A stretch of DNA of 18,910 bases from an uncultured Burkholderiaceae bacterium (GTDB lineage Bacteria; Pseudomonadota; Gammaproteobacteria; Burkholderiales; Burkholderiaceae). Both the position numbers and the translations under genes were made by a program. Position 1 is the first letter of the stretch, and each line of letters opens with the position of its first letter. The stretch lies in contig CALMPB010000006.1 of the NCBI GenBank assembly GCA_937871985.1, positions 1-18,910 of the forward strand, read 5' to 3'. The notes beneath the pieces were generated by a model. The model had not been told where the DNA came from. It saw nothing but the letters and a program-made list of their open reading frames with translations, and ran no database searches. Positions 8,634 to 17,379 of this stretch are shown here, piece after piece.

Positions 8634-9317
8634 ATGACCGAATTTCAACGCCCCATCCTCAACCTGCCCGAGTCGCGCAAGAAAGTCTTGCTGCATTCGT
8701 GCTGCGCGCCCTGCTCCGGAGAAGTCATGGAAGCCATGACCGCCTCGGGCATCGACTACGCCATTTATTTCTACAACCCCAACATCCATCCCGACCGCGA
8801 ATACGAAATCCGTAAAAACGAGAACATCCGTTTTGCGCAGGAAAACGATATCGAGTTCATCGACGCCGACTACGACAAGGAAAATTGGTTCGAGCGCGTC
8901 AAGGGCCTCGAACACGAACCCGAGCGCGGCGCGCGCTGCACCGCGTGCTTCGACATGCGTTTCGAGCGCACGGCCTTGTATGCGCACGAGCATGGCTTCG
9001 ACACCATCACCAGTTCGCTGGGCATTTCGCGCTGGAAGGACATGAAGCAAATCAACGGCTGCGGCGAACGTGCGGCGGCCAGGTATCCAGAACTCATCTA
9101 CTGGACCTACAACTGGCGCAAGGGCGGCGGCTCGGCCCGCATGATAGAAATCAGCAAGCGCGAAGAGTTTTATCAGCAGGAGTACTGCGGCTGCATTTAT
9201 TCGCTGCGCGACACCAACCGCCACCGCCGCGAACAGGGGCGCGAGGCCGTCACCATCGGCGTCAAGTTCTACGGCAAGGACGAGCTCGACCTGAACCCTC
9301 CGCCCAAGGCCGAATAA
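8634..9317 (+). CDS. queH: Epoxyqueuosine reductase QueH
   Basis: QueH reduces epoxyqueuosine to queuosine in the wobble position of GUN-anticodon tRNAs. It is the cobalamin-independent replacement for QueG (former DUF208 family). The 227-residue protein has the family's cysteine sets: [10 protein letters not shown] (Cys23, Cys24, Cys27), RCTACFDMR (Cys102, Cys105) and EYCGCIYS (Cys185, Cys187). In the known family these hold an iron-sulfur cluster and a nearby metal. [19 protein letters not shown] and [25 protein letters not shown] are family blocks recognisable by eye. I chose ATG 8634 over the in-frame ATG at 8613, which would add MGIKIPV, because the latter overlaps the apparent promoter. 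The gene stands alone after glnE and ends at a strong hairpin. Other queuosine genes are not in the window, which is usual for queH. Confidence 0.94.
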   Translation: MTEFQRPILNLPESRKKVLLHSCCAPCSGEVMEAMTASGIDYAIYFYNPNIHPDREYEIRKNENIRFAQENDIEFIDADYDKENWFERVKGLEHEPERGARCTACFDMRFERTALYAHEHGFDTITSSLGISRWKDMKQINGCGERAAARYPELIYWTYNWRKGGGSARMIEISKREEFYQQEYCGCIYSLRDTNRHRREQGREAVTIGVKFYGKDELDLNPPPKAE

Positions 9318-9373
9318 ACACGAATGAGCGGACTGAGCGGCTGATTGCACTCACCCACAAGCGCCGTGGACCC

Positions 9374-9411
9374 AAAAAAGGGGAGGAAGCCATGCTTCCT
9401 CCCCTTTTTTT
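9374..9411. terminator. Bidirectional intrinsic terminator between queH and clpB
   Basis: A perfect 17-bp stem (AAAAAAGGGGAGGAAGC with its complement) closes a three-base loop. There are six A's on the left flank and seven T's on the right (9405-9411). With T-runs on both strands it can end queH transcripts from the left and clpB transcripts from the right. It starts 56 bases after the queH stop and ends 60 bases from the clpB stop. Confidence 0.95.
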
Positions 9412-9425
9412 GCCGCCCGGCGGCG

Positions 9426-9453
9426 ATGCTGGCGGCACCGGCGCCGCCAGCAT
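9426..9453 (-). other. GC-rich hairpin just downstream of clpB
   Basis: An 11-bp perfect inverted repeat (ATGCTGGCGGC / GCCGCCAGCAT) with a six-base loop lies 18 bases past the clpB stop in the - direction. No T-run follows directly, but the bidirectional terminator begins about 15 bases further on. The two hairpins would sit in tandem at the 3' end of clpB mRNA, where this one may stabilise the end or act as a pause element. Confidence 0.55.
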
Positions 9454-9471
9454 GCTTGCTTACCGCATTGC

Positions 9472-12063
<2,592 letters not shown>

Positions 12064-12109
12064 GGTTATGTCTTTTGGAAGTGGGGGGCATCCCGCCCGA
12101 ATGAACACT

Positions 12110-12137
12110 ATGTGCGGCCAATCAGCAAAATTTCAAG
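12110..12137 (-). promoter_or_regulatory. Sigma-32-like heat-shock promoter of clpB
   Basis: Reading the - strand, CTTGAAA (12137-12131) is an exact match to the sigma-32 -35 element. It is followed after 15 bases by GCACAT (12115-12110), which matches the -10 consensus CCCCAT at four of six positions. Transcription would begin near 12103, leaving a leader of about 40 bases before the clpB ATG at 12063. clpB belongs to the heat-shock regulon in all well-studied proteobacteria. Confidence 0.6.
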
Positions 12138-12249
12138 ATATGAAATACCAACTACTTTACTCCCCTTGAGCCGCCTCTTTGACTCCCCAATCGCAGCCAG
12201 CTTCATCCAGGAGCTTTTTTCCAAAAATAGCGCAAAAAGCCGGCGCATT

Positions 12250-12270
12250 GTTTAACTATTTGTTTAAAAT
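12250..12270 (+). promoter_or_regulatory. TTTAA repeat and possible -10 element upstream of the LysR gene
   Basis: GTTTAA occurs at 12250-12255 and again at 12262-12267. TTTAA (12251-12255) and TTAAA (12264-12268) also form a short inverted repeat across 8 bases. The second copy merges into TAAAAT (12265-12270), a plausible -10, but no convincing -35 is seen at the right distance. LysR-type regulators often bind AT-rich dyads next to their own promoter, so this is a candidate self-regulatory site. It is AT-rich against a GC-rich background. Confidence 0.3.
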
Positions 12271-12277
12271 CGCCCTG

Positions 12278-12282
12278 GGAGG
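12278..12282 (+). promoter_or_regulatory. Shine-Dalgarno GGAGG that favours the TTG start of the LysR gene
   Basis: GGAGG ends 9 bases before TTG at 12292, but 15 bases before the next possible start, ATG at 12298. The spacing supports the TTG, adding Met-Ser before the MDKFKQ sequence. The difference is only two residues. Confidence 0.6.
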
Positions 12283-12291
12283 AAAAAGCGA

Positions 12292-13221
12292 TTGTCTATG
12301 GACAAATTCAAGCAACTCGAAAGTTTCGTGGCGGTTGCCAGCCTGGGCAGCCTGTCGGCGGCGGCCCGCCTGGAAGGCATCGCCCCGGCCATGATGGGGC
12401 GGCGCATCAGCGCCCTGGAGTCCAGGCTGGGCATCAAGCTTCTGCTGCGCTCGACCCGGCGGCTCTCCCTGACCGCCGAGGGCGAAGCCTTGCTGGAAGA
12501 CGCCCAGCGCATCCTGCGCGAACTGTCCGAAGCCGAAACCCGCATCAGCCAGGGCAGCGCCAAGCCCAGCGGCCACTTGCGCCTGAGCGCTCCGGCCGGG
12601 TTCGGGCGCCGGCACGTCGCCCCCCTTTTGCCGGGCTTTCTGCGCACCCATCCCAATGTCACGGTCACCCTCAACCTCAGCGACCGGCTGGTCGACCTGA
12701 TCGAAGAACGCTACGACTGCGCCATCCGCATCGGCGACCTGGACGACTCCCAGCATATCGGCATCCGTTTGGCGGACAACCGGCGCGTCATCGTGGCGTC
12801 ACCCAGCTATCTGGCCAGGTTCGGACGCCCCAACTCGCCCGACGACCTGGCCCAGCACAACTGCCTGTCGTTCGGCGACCAGGGCAATCAGTCCAAGGGC
12901 TGGCTGCTGAAGCAGGACGGCCACGTCCGGGCCATACGCGTCAAAGGCAGCCTGAACTGCAGCGACGGCTCGGTATTGCACGACTGGACCCTGGCCGGCT
13001 GCGGCCTGGCCTGGCGCTCGCTGTGGGAGGTGCGCGACGACCTGAAAACCGGCCGCCTGGTCACGGTGCTGGACGACTACGCCGCCCCCGCCAACGGCAT
13101 TTTCGCCATACTTACCGAGCGCAAGCACTTGCCGCTGCGTGTCAGAGCCTTCGTCGACCTGCTCAAATCCACCTATGCCAAGCCCGCTTATTGGGAAGAA
13201 AGCCAGCCATACTCGCAATAA
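12292..13221 (+). CDS. LysR-type transcriptional regulator, target unknown
   Basis: This is a 309-residue LysR-family DNA-binding regulator. Residues 4-62 form the winged helix-turn-helix (FKQLESFVAVASLGSLSAAA, then ALESRLGIKLLLRSTRRLSLTAEGE). The recognition-helix region reads APAMMGRRISALE, a variant of the more common SQPAVSRQI type. The rest is a periplasmic-binding-protein-like effector domain, beginning near GHLRLSAPAGFGRRHVAPLLP, in the style of CrgA/DmlR-like members. The start is taken as TTG, supported by GGAGG spacing. LysR regulators usually control a divergent neighbour, but here the divergent gene is clpB, a heat-shock gene and an unlikely metabolic target. This one probably acts elsewhere or on itself. 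The family is certain; the inducer and regulon cannot be read from the sequence. Confidence 0.9.
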   Translation: MSMDKFKQLESFVAVASLGSLSAAARLEGIAPAMMGRRISALESRLGIKLLLRSTRRLSLTAEGEALLEDAQRILRELSEAETRISQGSAKPSGHLRLSAPAGFGRRHVAPLLPGFLRTHPNVTVTLNLSDRLVDLIEERYDCAIRIGDLDDSQHIGIRLADNRRVIVASPSYLARFGRPNSPDDLAQHNCLSFGDQGNQSKGWLLKQDGHVRAIRVKGSLNCSDGSVLHDWTLAGCGLAWRSLWEVRDDLKTGRLVTVLDDYAAPANGIFAILTERKHLPLRVRAFVDLLKSTYAKPAYWEESQPYSQ

Positions 13222-13370
13222 GCGGGTACGCCCCCTTTCCGTTCATCGCCCGCCCGGAGGATCGCCCACTTTTTCGGGCGCCAAGCCGCATGGAATCGGG
13301 CGCAGGCCAGGGCTCACGGGGTTTATGGGCGCCAGTTCGCCCAACTGACTGAATCCTTAAAGCAAAGAGG

Positions 13371-13376
13371 TACAAT
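13371..13376 (+). promoter_or_regulatory. Possible -10 element of fnr
   Basis: TACAAT (13371-13376) is a good -10 hexamer in the 208-bp gap between the LysR gene and fnr. The best upstream partner is only a poor -35 (CTGAAT at 13349-13354, spacing 16), so this is tentative. A start near 13383 would give a leader of about 47 bases that includes a foldable segment. I see nothing else gene-like in 13222-13429, and no clear terminator for the LysR gene. Confidence 0.35.
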
Positions 13377-13381
13377 GGGCT

Positions 13382-13419
13382 GGAAAACCACCCGTTTGCC
13401 GTTATTTCCGGCGGTTTCC
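13382..13419 (+). other. Foldable leader segment directly upstream of the fnr ribosome-binding site
   Basis: An outer stem can form between GGAAAACC (13382-13389) and GGTTTCC (13413-13419) with one bulged A. An inner stem GCCG/CGGC (13398-13401 with 13409-13412) closes a seven-base loop. The fold ends two bases before AGGA (13422-13425), the likely ribosome-binding site of fnr. It could influence translation, or it may be incidental. Confidence 0.3.
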
Positions 13420-13429
13420 CAGGACGTGT

Positions 13430-14158
13430 ATGCCCAAGAAAATTTCGCTGGCTCCCGAAGCTCCCCGCTGTTCGGCTTGCATGTTGAACACGCTTTGCCT
13501 GCCAATGGGCATGGCGGAAAACGAAATCGCCCAACTCGACAAAATCGTCAACGAACGTATTCGCATCCCCAAGGGCAAGGCGCTGTTTCAACAGGGCGAC
13601 AAGGCCGAGGCCCTGTACGGCATCCGCTACGGTTCCATCAAAACCCTGCTCGAGGACGCCAACGGCCAAGTGCAGATAACCGGCTTCCTCCTTCCAGGGG
13701 AAATCGTCGGCCTGGACGGTTTTCTTGAAAAACACCAATTGTCCAATGCGGTGGCGCTGGAAGACACCGAAGTCTGCGTGGCCCATATCGAAGACATGGA
13801 CCGCATCACGGCCGAGATTCCCTCGCTGAAGCATCAGCTCCGGCGCCTCACCAGCCAGGAAATAAAACGGTCGCAGCAACTCGTCATGTCCTTGGGCGTG
13901 CTGCGCTCCGAACAGCGCCTGGCCGCGTTTTTGCTAAGCATCTCGCAGCGCCTCGCGACGCTCGGGTATTCGTCCAGCGAATTCGTGCTGCGCATGAGCC
14001 GCGAAGAAATCGGCAATTACCTGGGACTGACCCTGGAAACCGTAAGCCGCCTGTTTTCGCGGTTCGCCCGCGAAAACCTGCTGCGCGTGCAGCAGCGCGA
14101 AGTCCAGCTGCTCGACATGCCGGCCCTGCGGGAACTGGCGGGCACCGATTGCGGCTAG
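13430..14158 (+). CDS. fnr: FNR-type oxygen-responsive transcriptional regulator
   Basis: FNR is a Crp-family regulator that dimerises and binds DNA when a [4Fe-4S] cluster is intact under low oxygen. The 242-residue protein has the N-terminal cysteine set Cys14-X2-Cys17-X5-Cys23 and the fourth ligand Cys116 (EDTEVCVAHI), matching E. coli Cys20, 23, 29 and 122 in spacing. The cyclic-nucleotide-like beta-barrel covers about residues 30-140, the dimer helix about 150-170, and the helix-turn-helix reads MSREEIGNYLGLTLETVSRLFSRF. The E-T-V-S-R in the recognition helix is the signature for TTGAT-N4-ATCAA half-sites. The start has AGGA about five bases upstream. The gene faces the cco operon tail-to-tail with a 20-base gap. 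FNR proteins commonly regulate cbb3 oxidase genes, so the location fits, but I saw no FNR box inside the window. Confidence 0.95.
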   Translation: MPKKISLAPEAPRCSACMLNTLCLPMGMAENEIAQLDKIVNERIRIPKGKALFQQGDKAEALYGIRYGSIKTLLEDANGQVQITGFLLPGEIVGLDGFLEKHQLSNAVALEDTEVCVAHIEDMDRITAEIPSLKHQLRRLTSQEIKRSQQLVMSLGVLRSEQRLAAFLLSISQRLATLGYSSSEFVLRMSREEIGNYLGLTLETVSRLFSRFARENLLRVQQREVQLLDMPALRELAGTDCG

Positions 14159-14178
14159 GGCCGTCCGGCGCCACGCTT

Positions 14179-14427
14179 TCAATCCTCGAAGTCGTCCGCG
14201 GGCCTGGGCCCCGAAGGCGGCGCCATGAACAGGCTCAATGCGCTGGACAGCGCGGCCATCAGCCAGAAAAAGAAGAATCCGCAGGCGTAAGCCGCCTGGC
14301 GGCCGATCTGCACAGTGCCGAACAGCACCAGATCGAGCGGATCGATCATGGCGAAGACCGTTGCGCTGGTTGCCGCTCCGATCAGGAACGAAGGCCAAAG
14401 TATCCACATCAAGGCATGCCGCTTCAT
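14179..14427 (-). CDS. Small two-helix membrane protein at the end of the cco operon
   Basis: This is an 82-residue protein I do not recognise as a named family. It has two hydrophobic segments, about residues 8-29 (MWILWPSFLIGAATSATVFA) and 47-68 (AAYACGFFFFWLMAALSSAL). A short loop (IDPLDLVLFGTVQIGR) joins them, and the C-terminal tail is Pro-rich and acidic, ending DDFED. There is one cysteine, in the second helix. The ATG at 14425-14427 has an excellent ribosome-binding site (AGGAGG at 14441-14436, eight bases before the start), which is strong evidence that it is translated and sets the start against a longer open frame. It lies 25 bases after fixH on the same strand, so it is probably co-transcribed with the cbb3 genes. 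A role in oxidase assembly or respiration is inference from position only. Confidence 0.8.
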   Translation of the reverse strand: MKRHALMWILWPSFLIGAATSATVFAMIDPLDLVLFGTVQIGRQAAYACGFFFFWLMAALSSALSLFMAPPSGPRPADDFED

Positions 14428-14452
14428 CCGTGTTTCCTCCTGTTCGTCTCGT

Positions 14453-14689
14453 TCATTGCGGCCGCCGCGGGGACTGAGCCACCGCCGCATGGGCCGGCGG
14501 CGCGGCAACGATATGTTCGACTTTCAGCCCTCTTTTCACCGCGCCGTCGGTCAACGGCTGATCGCCAAAATACTGGACGGCCAGCACAATGGTGACAATA
14601 CAGCCCACGATGGTGACGGCGGGGCCGGCGATCAGCAGCCATGGCCATAATTCGCGCCACCATGGGCGGGAAGCTTCAAGGGAAGGCAT
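14453..14689 (-). CDS. fixH: Short FixH-like protein
   Basis: FixH proteins accompany ccoG and are thought to help mature cbb3 oxidase, probably in copper handling. This version is about 78 residues. It has a tryptophan-rich N-terminus (RPWWRELWPWLL), one membrane helix (about residues 14-39), then FGDQPLTDGAVKRGLKVE, which resembles the DDYYKKGL-type motif of FixH, and a short Ala/Pro tail. Canonical FixH is about twice as long, with a periplasmic domain that is missing here. Three in-frame ATGs are possible: 14704, 14695 and 14689. GGAG at 14700-14697 is best spaced for 14689, so I used that; 14704 would give 83 residues. It lies between ccoG and the small membrane gene on the same strand. 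The assignment rests on context plus the motif and is reasonably but not fully secure. Confidence 0.72.
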   Translation of the reverse strand: MPSLEASRPWWRELWPWLLIAGPAVTIVGCIVTIVLAVQYFGDQPLTDGAVKRGLKVEHIVAAPPAHAAVAQSPRRPQ

Positions 14690-14733
14690 TGGCATTATCT
14701 CCATTAAATCCTGCGAAACACGACAAGCCCTGA

Positions 14734-16236
14734 TCACCGAGGCACGAAAAAGCTGGATTTCTCGGTCACCACGACTTCCTTGCCCTCCGGGGAACGGGCA
14801 ACGGCCAGCATGTTGATTTCGTGCAATCCCGGAGTCACGTCGGCGGCCGGAGCCCGCACCAGAACCGGAACCAGGCGATTGGACGAGCCCTCGACATGCA
14901 CATGGTCGTCGCCGCGATCGGCCGTCACAATGGACAATTCGGAAAGCCCGCTGACGCTCAGCTTGAGTTCCAGGGGGCTTTCGCCGGTGTTGATGATTTG
15001 CAGGCGGTACACGTTTTCGATGAACCCTCCCGCCACCTCGCGCCCCAGCGCGCCACGGTCGCGAATGACGTCCACGCGCAAAGTCGTGCGCAGGGCCAGC
15101 GACACCACGAAGCCGACCACAATCAGCCCCAGCAGCGTTATGTAGGCCAGCACGCGCGGACGCATCAGGCGCTTGCGCGCCTGGCTTTGCGTAAGGCGGT
15201 CGACAATGGCCCGGCCCGAGGTATAGCGTATGAGCCCCTTGTCGTAGTGCATTTTCTCCATGACCTGATCGCAGGCATCCACGCATGCCCCGCAGCCTAT
15301 GCACATATACTGCAGGCCGTCGCGGATATCGATGCCCGTGGGGCAAACCTGCACGCACAGGCTGCAGTCCACGCAGTCGCCCATGCCCGCCTCTTTGTGG
15401 TCGATGCGGCGCGAGCGGCCGCCGCGCGGCTCGCCGCGCACATGATCGTAGGTGACCACGAAGGTATCGTCGTCGACCATGACGCTTTGAAAGCGCGCGT
15501 ACGGACACATGTACTTGCAAACCGCCTCGCGCATGAAGCCGGCATTGCCCCAGGTGGCAAAGGCGTAGAACAGCATCCAGAACCACTGCCAGGGCCCCAG
15601 CGACATCGCCAGCAGGCCGGCGCCCAGTTCGCGGATAGGAGAAAAATACCCAATGAACGTAAAGCCGGTCCACAAGGCGATTGCTATCCAGACGGAATGC
15701 TTGGCGGCCTTGAGGCGCAGCTTGCGCCAGTCCCAGGACTGTTCGTCCAGGCGGATGCGCGCCAGGCGGTCGCCTTCGATCTTGCGTTCGACCCACATGA
15801 AGATTTCGGTGTACACCGTTTGGGGACAGGCATATCCGCAAAACAGGCGCCCGGCCATGGCGGTGAACAGGAACAGCGAAAACGCGGAAACCACCAGCAG
15901 GACTGCCAGGTAGACGACATCCTGCGGCCACAGCACCATGCCGAACAAATAGAACTTGCGCGCCCCCAGATCGAACAGCACGGCTTGCCGCCCGCTCCAT
16001 TGCAGCCAGGGCAGGCCGTAGAAAATGATCTGGGTGACGTACACCATGACAATGCGCCATCGAGCGAATATTCCCGAGACCGAGCGCGGGTATATTTTGC
16101 TGCGCACATCCGCCAGAGCCACCTCGACCTGGGGCGAGGCGCCGCCCGCGGCGCGCTTCGCCACCTTCGGCGGCTGCCAAGCCGGCGCCGGCGTGGCAGC
16201 CGTGCCGTCAGGGTCGCTGTGAAATTCGCTGCTCAT
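14734..16236 (-). CDS. ccoG: CcoG (RdxA/FixG) membrane iron-sulfur protein, cupric reductase for cbb3 assembly
   Basis: CcoG is a polytopic inner-membrane ferredoxin-like protein reported to reduce Cu(II) to Cu(I) for insertion into the cbb3 active site. The 500-residue product has several membrane helices between about residues 58 and 235. Two cytoplasmic 4Fe-4S motifs are visible, CVDCSLCVQVCP (Cys288, 291, 294, 298) and CIGCGACVDAC (Cys312, 315, 318, 322). Two further Cys-X3-Cys pairs occur, CGYAC (133, 137) and CKYMC (240, 244). Another helix is at about 345-368, followed by a beta-rich periplasmic C-terminal domain. Length and motif order match the family. ATG 16234-16236 has GGAG upstream at a somewhat long distance. 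It starts 21 bases after ccoP, so it belongs to the same operon. Identification is firm. Confidence 0.95.
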   Translation of the reverse strand: MSSEFHSDPDGTAATPAPAWQPPKVAKRAAGGASPQVEVALADVRSKIYPRSVSGIFARWRIVMVYVTQIIFYGLPWLQWSGRQAVLFDLGARKFYLFGMVLWPQDVVYLAVLLVVSAFSLFLFTAMAGRLFCGYACPQTVYTEIFMWVERKIEGDRLARIRLDEQSWDWRKLRLKAAKHSVWIAIALWTGFTFIGYFSPIRELGAGLLAMSLGPWQWFWMLFYAFATWGNAGFMREAVCKYMCPYARFQSVMVDDDTFVVTYDHVRGEPRGGRSRRIDHKEAGMGDCVDCSLCVQVCPTGIDIRDGLQYMCIGCGACVDACDQVMEKMHYDKGLIRYTSGRAIVDRLTQSQARKRLMRPRVLAYITLLGLIVVGFVVSLALRTTLRVDVIRDRGALGREVAGGFIENVYRLQIINTGESPLELKLSVSGLSELSIVTADRGDDHVHVEGSSNRLVPVLVRAPAADVTPGLHEINMLAVARSPEGKEVVVTEKSSFFVPR

Positions 16237-16257
16237 GATGCTTGTCGCTCCGTTGAT

Positions 16258-17181
16258 CTAGTCGACCGATGCCGCGCCGCCCTGATTGGAGAGCCCCCAG
16301 ACCCACGCCGCCAGCATGCGGATCTGGTCGGCGGTCAGTCGCCCTTCCTGGGCCGGCATCTCGTTGCTGCGGCCATTCAGTATGGTTTCGACGATGGTGG
16401 CCTCGGAACTGCCGTAAAGCCACACGTTGTCGGTCAGGTTGGGCGCGCCCAGCGCTGTATTGCCCTTGCCCTCGGCGCCATGGCATGCAACGCAATACGT
16501 CTCGAAGCCGCGCTTGCCCGGCACGGCGCGCAAGGGGTCGCTGGCCAGCCCCGACAACGACCGCACATACTGCGCAATGGCGGCCGCCTCGTCCGGCTTG
16601 ATCTGCGAACTCCACGCAGGCATGACGCCATGGCGGCCCTTGGTGATGGTTTGCAGAATCTGCTCGGGCGAGCCGCCGTACAGCCAGTCGGTATCGGTCA
16701 GGTTGGGAAAGCCCGGCCCGCCGGCGGCATCCGAGCCGTGGCACTGGGCGCAATTGTTCAGGAACAGGCGCTGCCCGATTTCACGCGCCTCCGGATCGTG
16801 GGCGATCTGGGGAACGGACATGCCCGCATAGCGGTCATACAGCGGCTTGATCTTGTCGTTGAGCTCGATTTGCGCCTGCTTGACCGCCTTGGCGCTGCTG
16901 TAGTCCAGCGTGCCGGCGTACTTGCCAAGCCCCGGATACAGCACCAGGTAGCCCAACGCAAAAATGCACAGGCCGACATAGAAAACCGTCCACCAGCGCG
17001 GCACGGGATTGTTCAGCTCGGACAGGCTGCCGTCCCAGACATGCCCCGTGTTCTCGGTTTGCTCGACCTTTTTCTTGAGCCATGCCCGCTGGGTGTAGAT
17101 GAGCCACAAACAGAAGGCCACGCCGCCCAGGGCGATGGCAGCGATGTAGTAGCTCCAAAAGCCGCTCACAAAATCACTCAT
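16258..17181 (-). CDS. ccoP: cbb3-type cytochrome c oxidase, diheme subunit CcoP
   Basis: CcoP is the membrane-anchored diheme c-type subunit that passes electrons to CcoO and the catalytic subunit. The 307-residue protein has membrane helices at about residues 8-29 and 64-84. Two cytochrome c domains follow, with CAQCH (Cys144, Cys147, His148) and CVACH (Cys230, Cys233, His234). GVMPAW (Met187) and NEMPA (Met275) supply likely axial methionines. The open frame extends to 17277, but ATG 17179-17181 begins the family-like MSDFVSGFW, has GGGAGA upstream, and overlaps the end of ccoQ by eight bases (ATGAGTGA). That arrangement is typical of translational coupling, so I chose it. The two heme domains share the repeat PNLTDxxWLYG, showing internal duplication. 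Confidence 0.96.
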   Translation of the reverse strand: MSDFVSGFWSYYIAAIALGGVAFCLWLIYTQRAWLKKKVEQTENTGHVWDGSLSELNNPVPRWWTVFYVGLCIFALGYLVLYPGLGKYAGTLDYSSAKAVKQAQIELNDKIKPLYDRYAGMSVPQIAHDPEAREIGQRLFLNNCAQCHGSDAAGGPGFPNLTDTDWLYGGSPEQILQTITKGRHGVMPAWSSQIKPDEAAAIAQYVRSLSGLASDPLRAVPGKRGFETYCVACHGAEGKGNTALGAPNLTDNVWLYGSSEATIVETILNGRSNEMPAQEGRLTADQIRMLAAWVWGLSNQGGAASVD

Positions 17182-17377
17182 GAGTATTCTCCCGCTTCGT
17201 ATCCTCGATGTCGTGGGCATCGGTTGATGCATTGACCGGCTCTTCGTCCGGCAAGGCGAACGGCAGCATGGACGCATCGGCGTTGGCCTTGGCCCGCCCG
17301 CGCGAATACGCCCACCAGATGATCCCGATGAACGTGATCAGCGCAATGCCTGTAACGATGCCATTGAGTATGCCCAT
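17174..17377 (-). CDS. ccoQ: cbb3-type oxidase small subunit CcoQ (FixQ)
   Basis: This is a 67-residue single-helix subunit that stabilises the cbb3 complex, notably the association of CcoP. One hydrophobic segment (about residues 4-23, ending IIWWAYSRGR) is followed by a basic patch and a long acidic tail. The order membrane helix, then WWAYS, then positively charged residues is the CcoQ pattern. It begins two bases after ccoO, with GGAGG a short distance upstream inside the end of ccoO, and its last eight bases overlap ccoP. Small subunits like this diverge quickly, so identity leans partly on position between ccoO and ccoP. Confidence 0.9.
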   Translation of the reverse strand: MGILNGIVTGIALITFIGIIWWAYSRGRAKANADASMLPFALPDEEPVNASTDAHDIEDTKRENTHE

Positions 17378-17379
17378 TG

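Noticed and set aside
12064..12108. Upstream extension of clpB to 12108
   Set aside because: ClpB proteins begin at the [11 protein letters not shown] sequence. The extension would overlap the predicted transcription start of the heat-shock promoter.
14453..16180. A 575-codon - strand frame running through ccoG into fixH
   Set aside because: Most of it is ccoG read in the wrong frame. Only the last 78-83 codons are a real gene (fixH-like), with its own start signals.
16240..16275. TTGATCTAGTCGAC-type sequence between ccoP and ccoG as an FNR box
   Set aside because: It has a TTGAT half-site but no ATCAA at the required spacing, and it sits inside an operon gap. No TTGAT-N4-ATCAA site was found by eye elsewhere in the window.
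14821..17235. An 804-codon + strand frame across ccoG and ccoP
   Set aside because: It crosses two well-identified genes on the opposite strand, shows no domain and has shadow-like composition.
17182..17277. Upstream extension of ccoP to 17277
   Set aside because: It would read through ccoQ in another frame with a basic, unstructured product. The ATG at 17181 has a good ribosome-binding site and a typical overlap.
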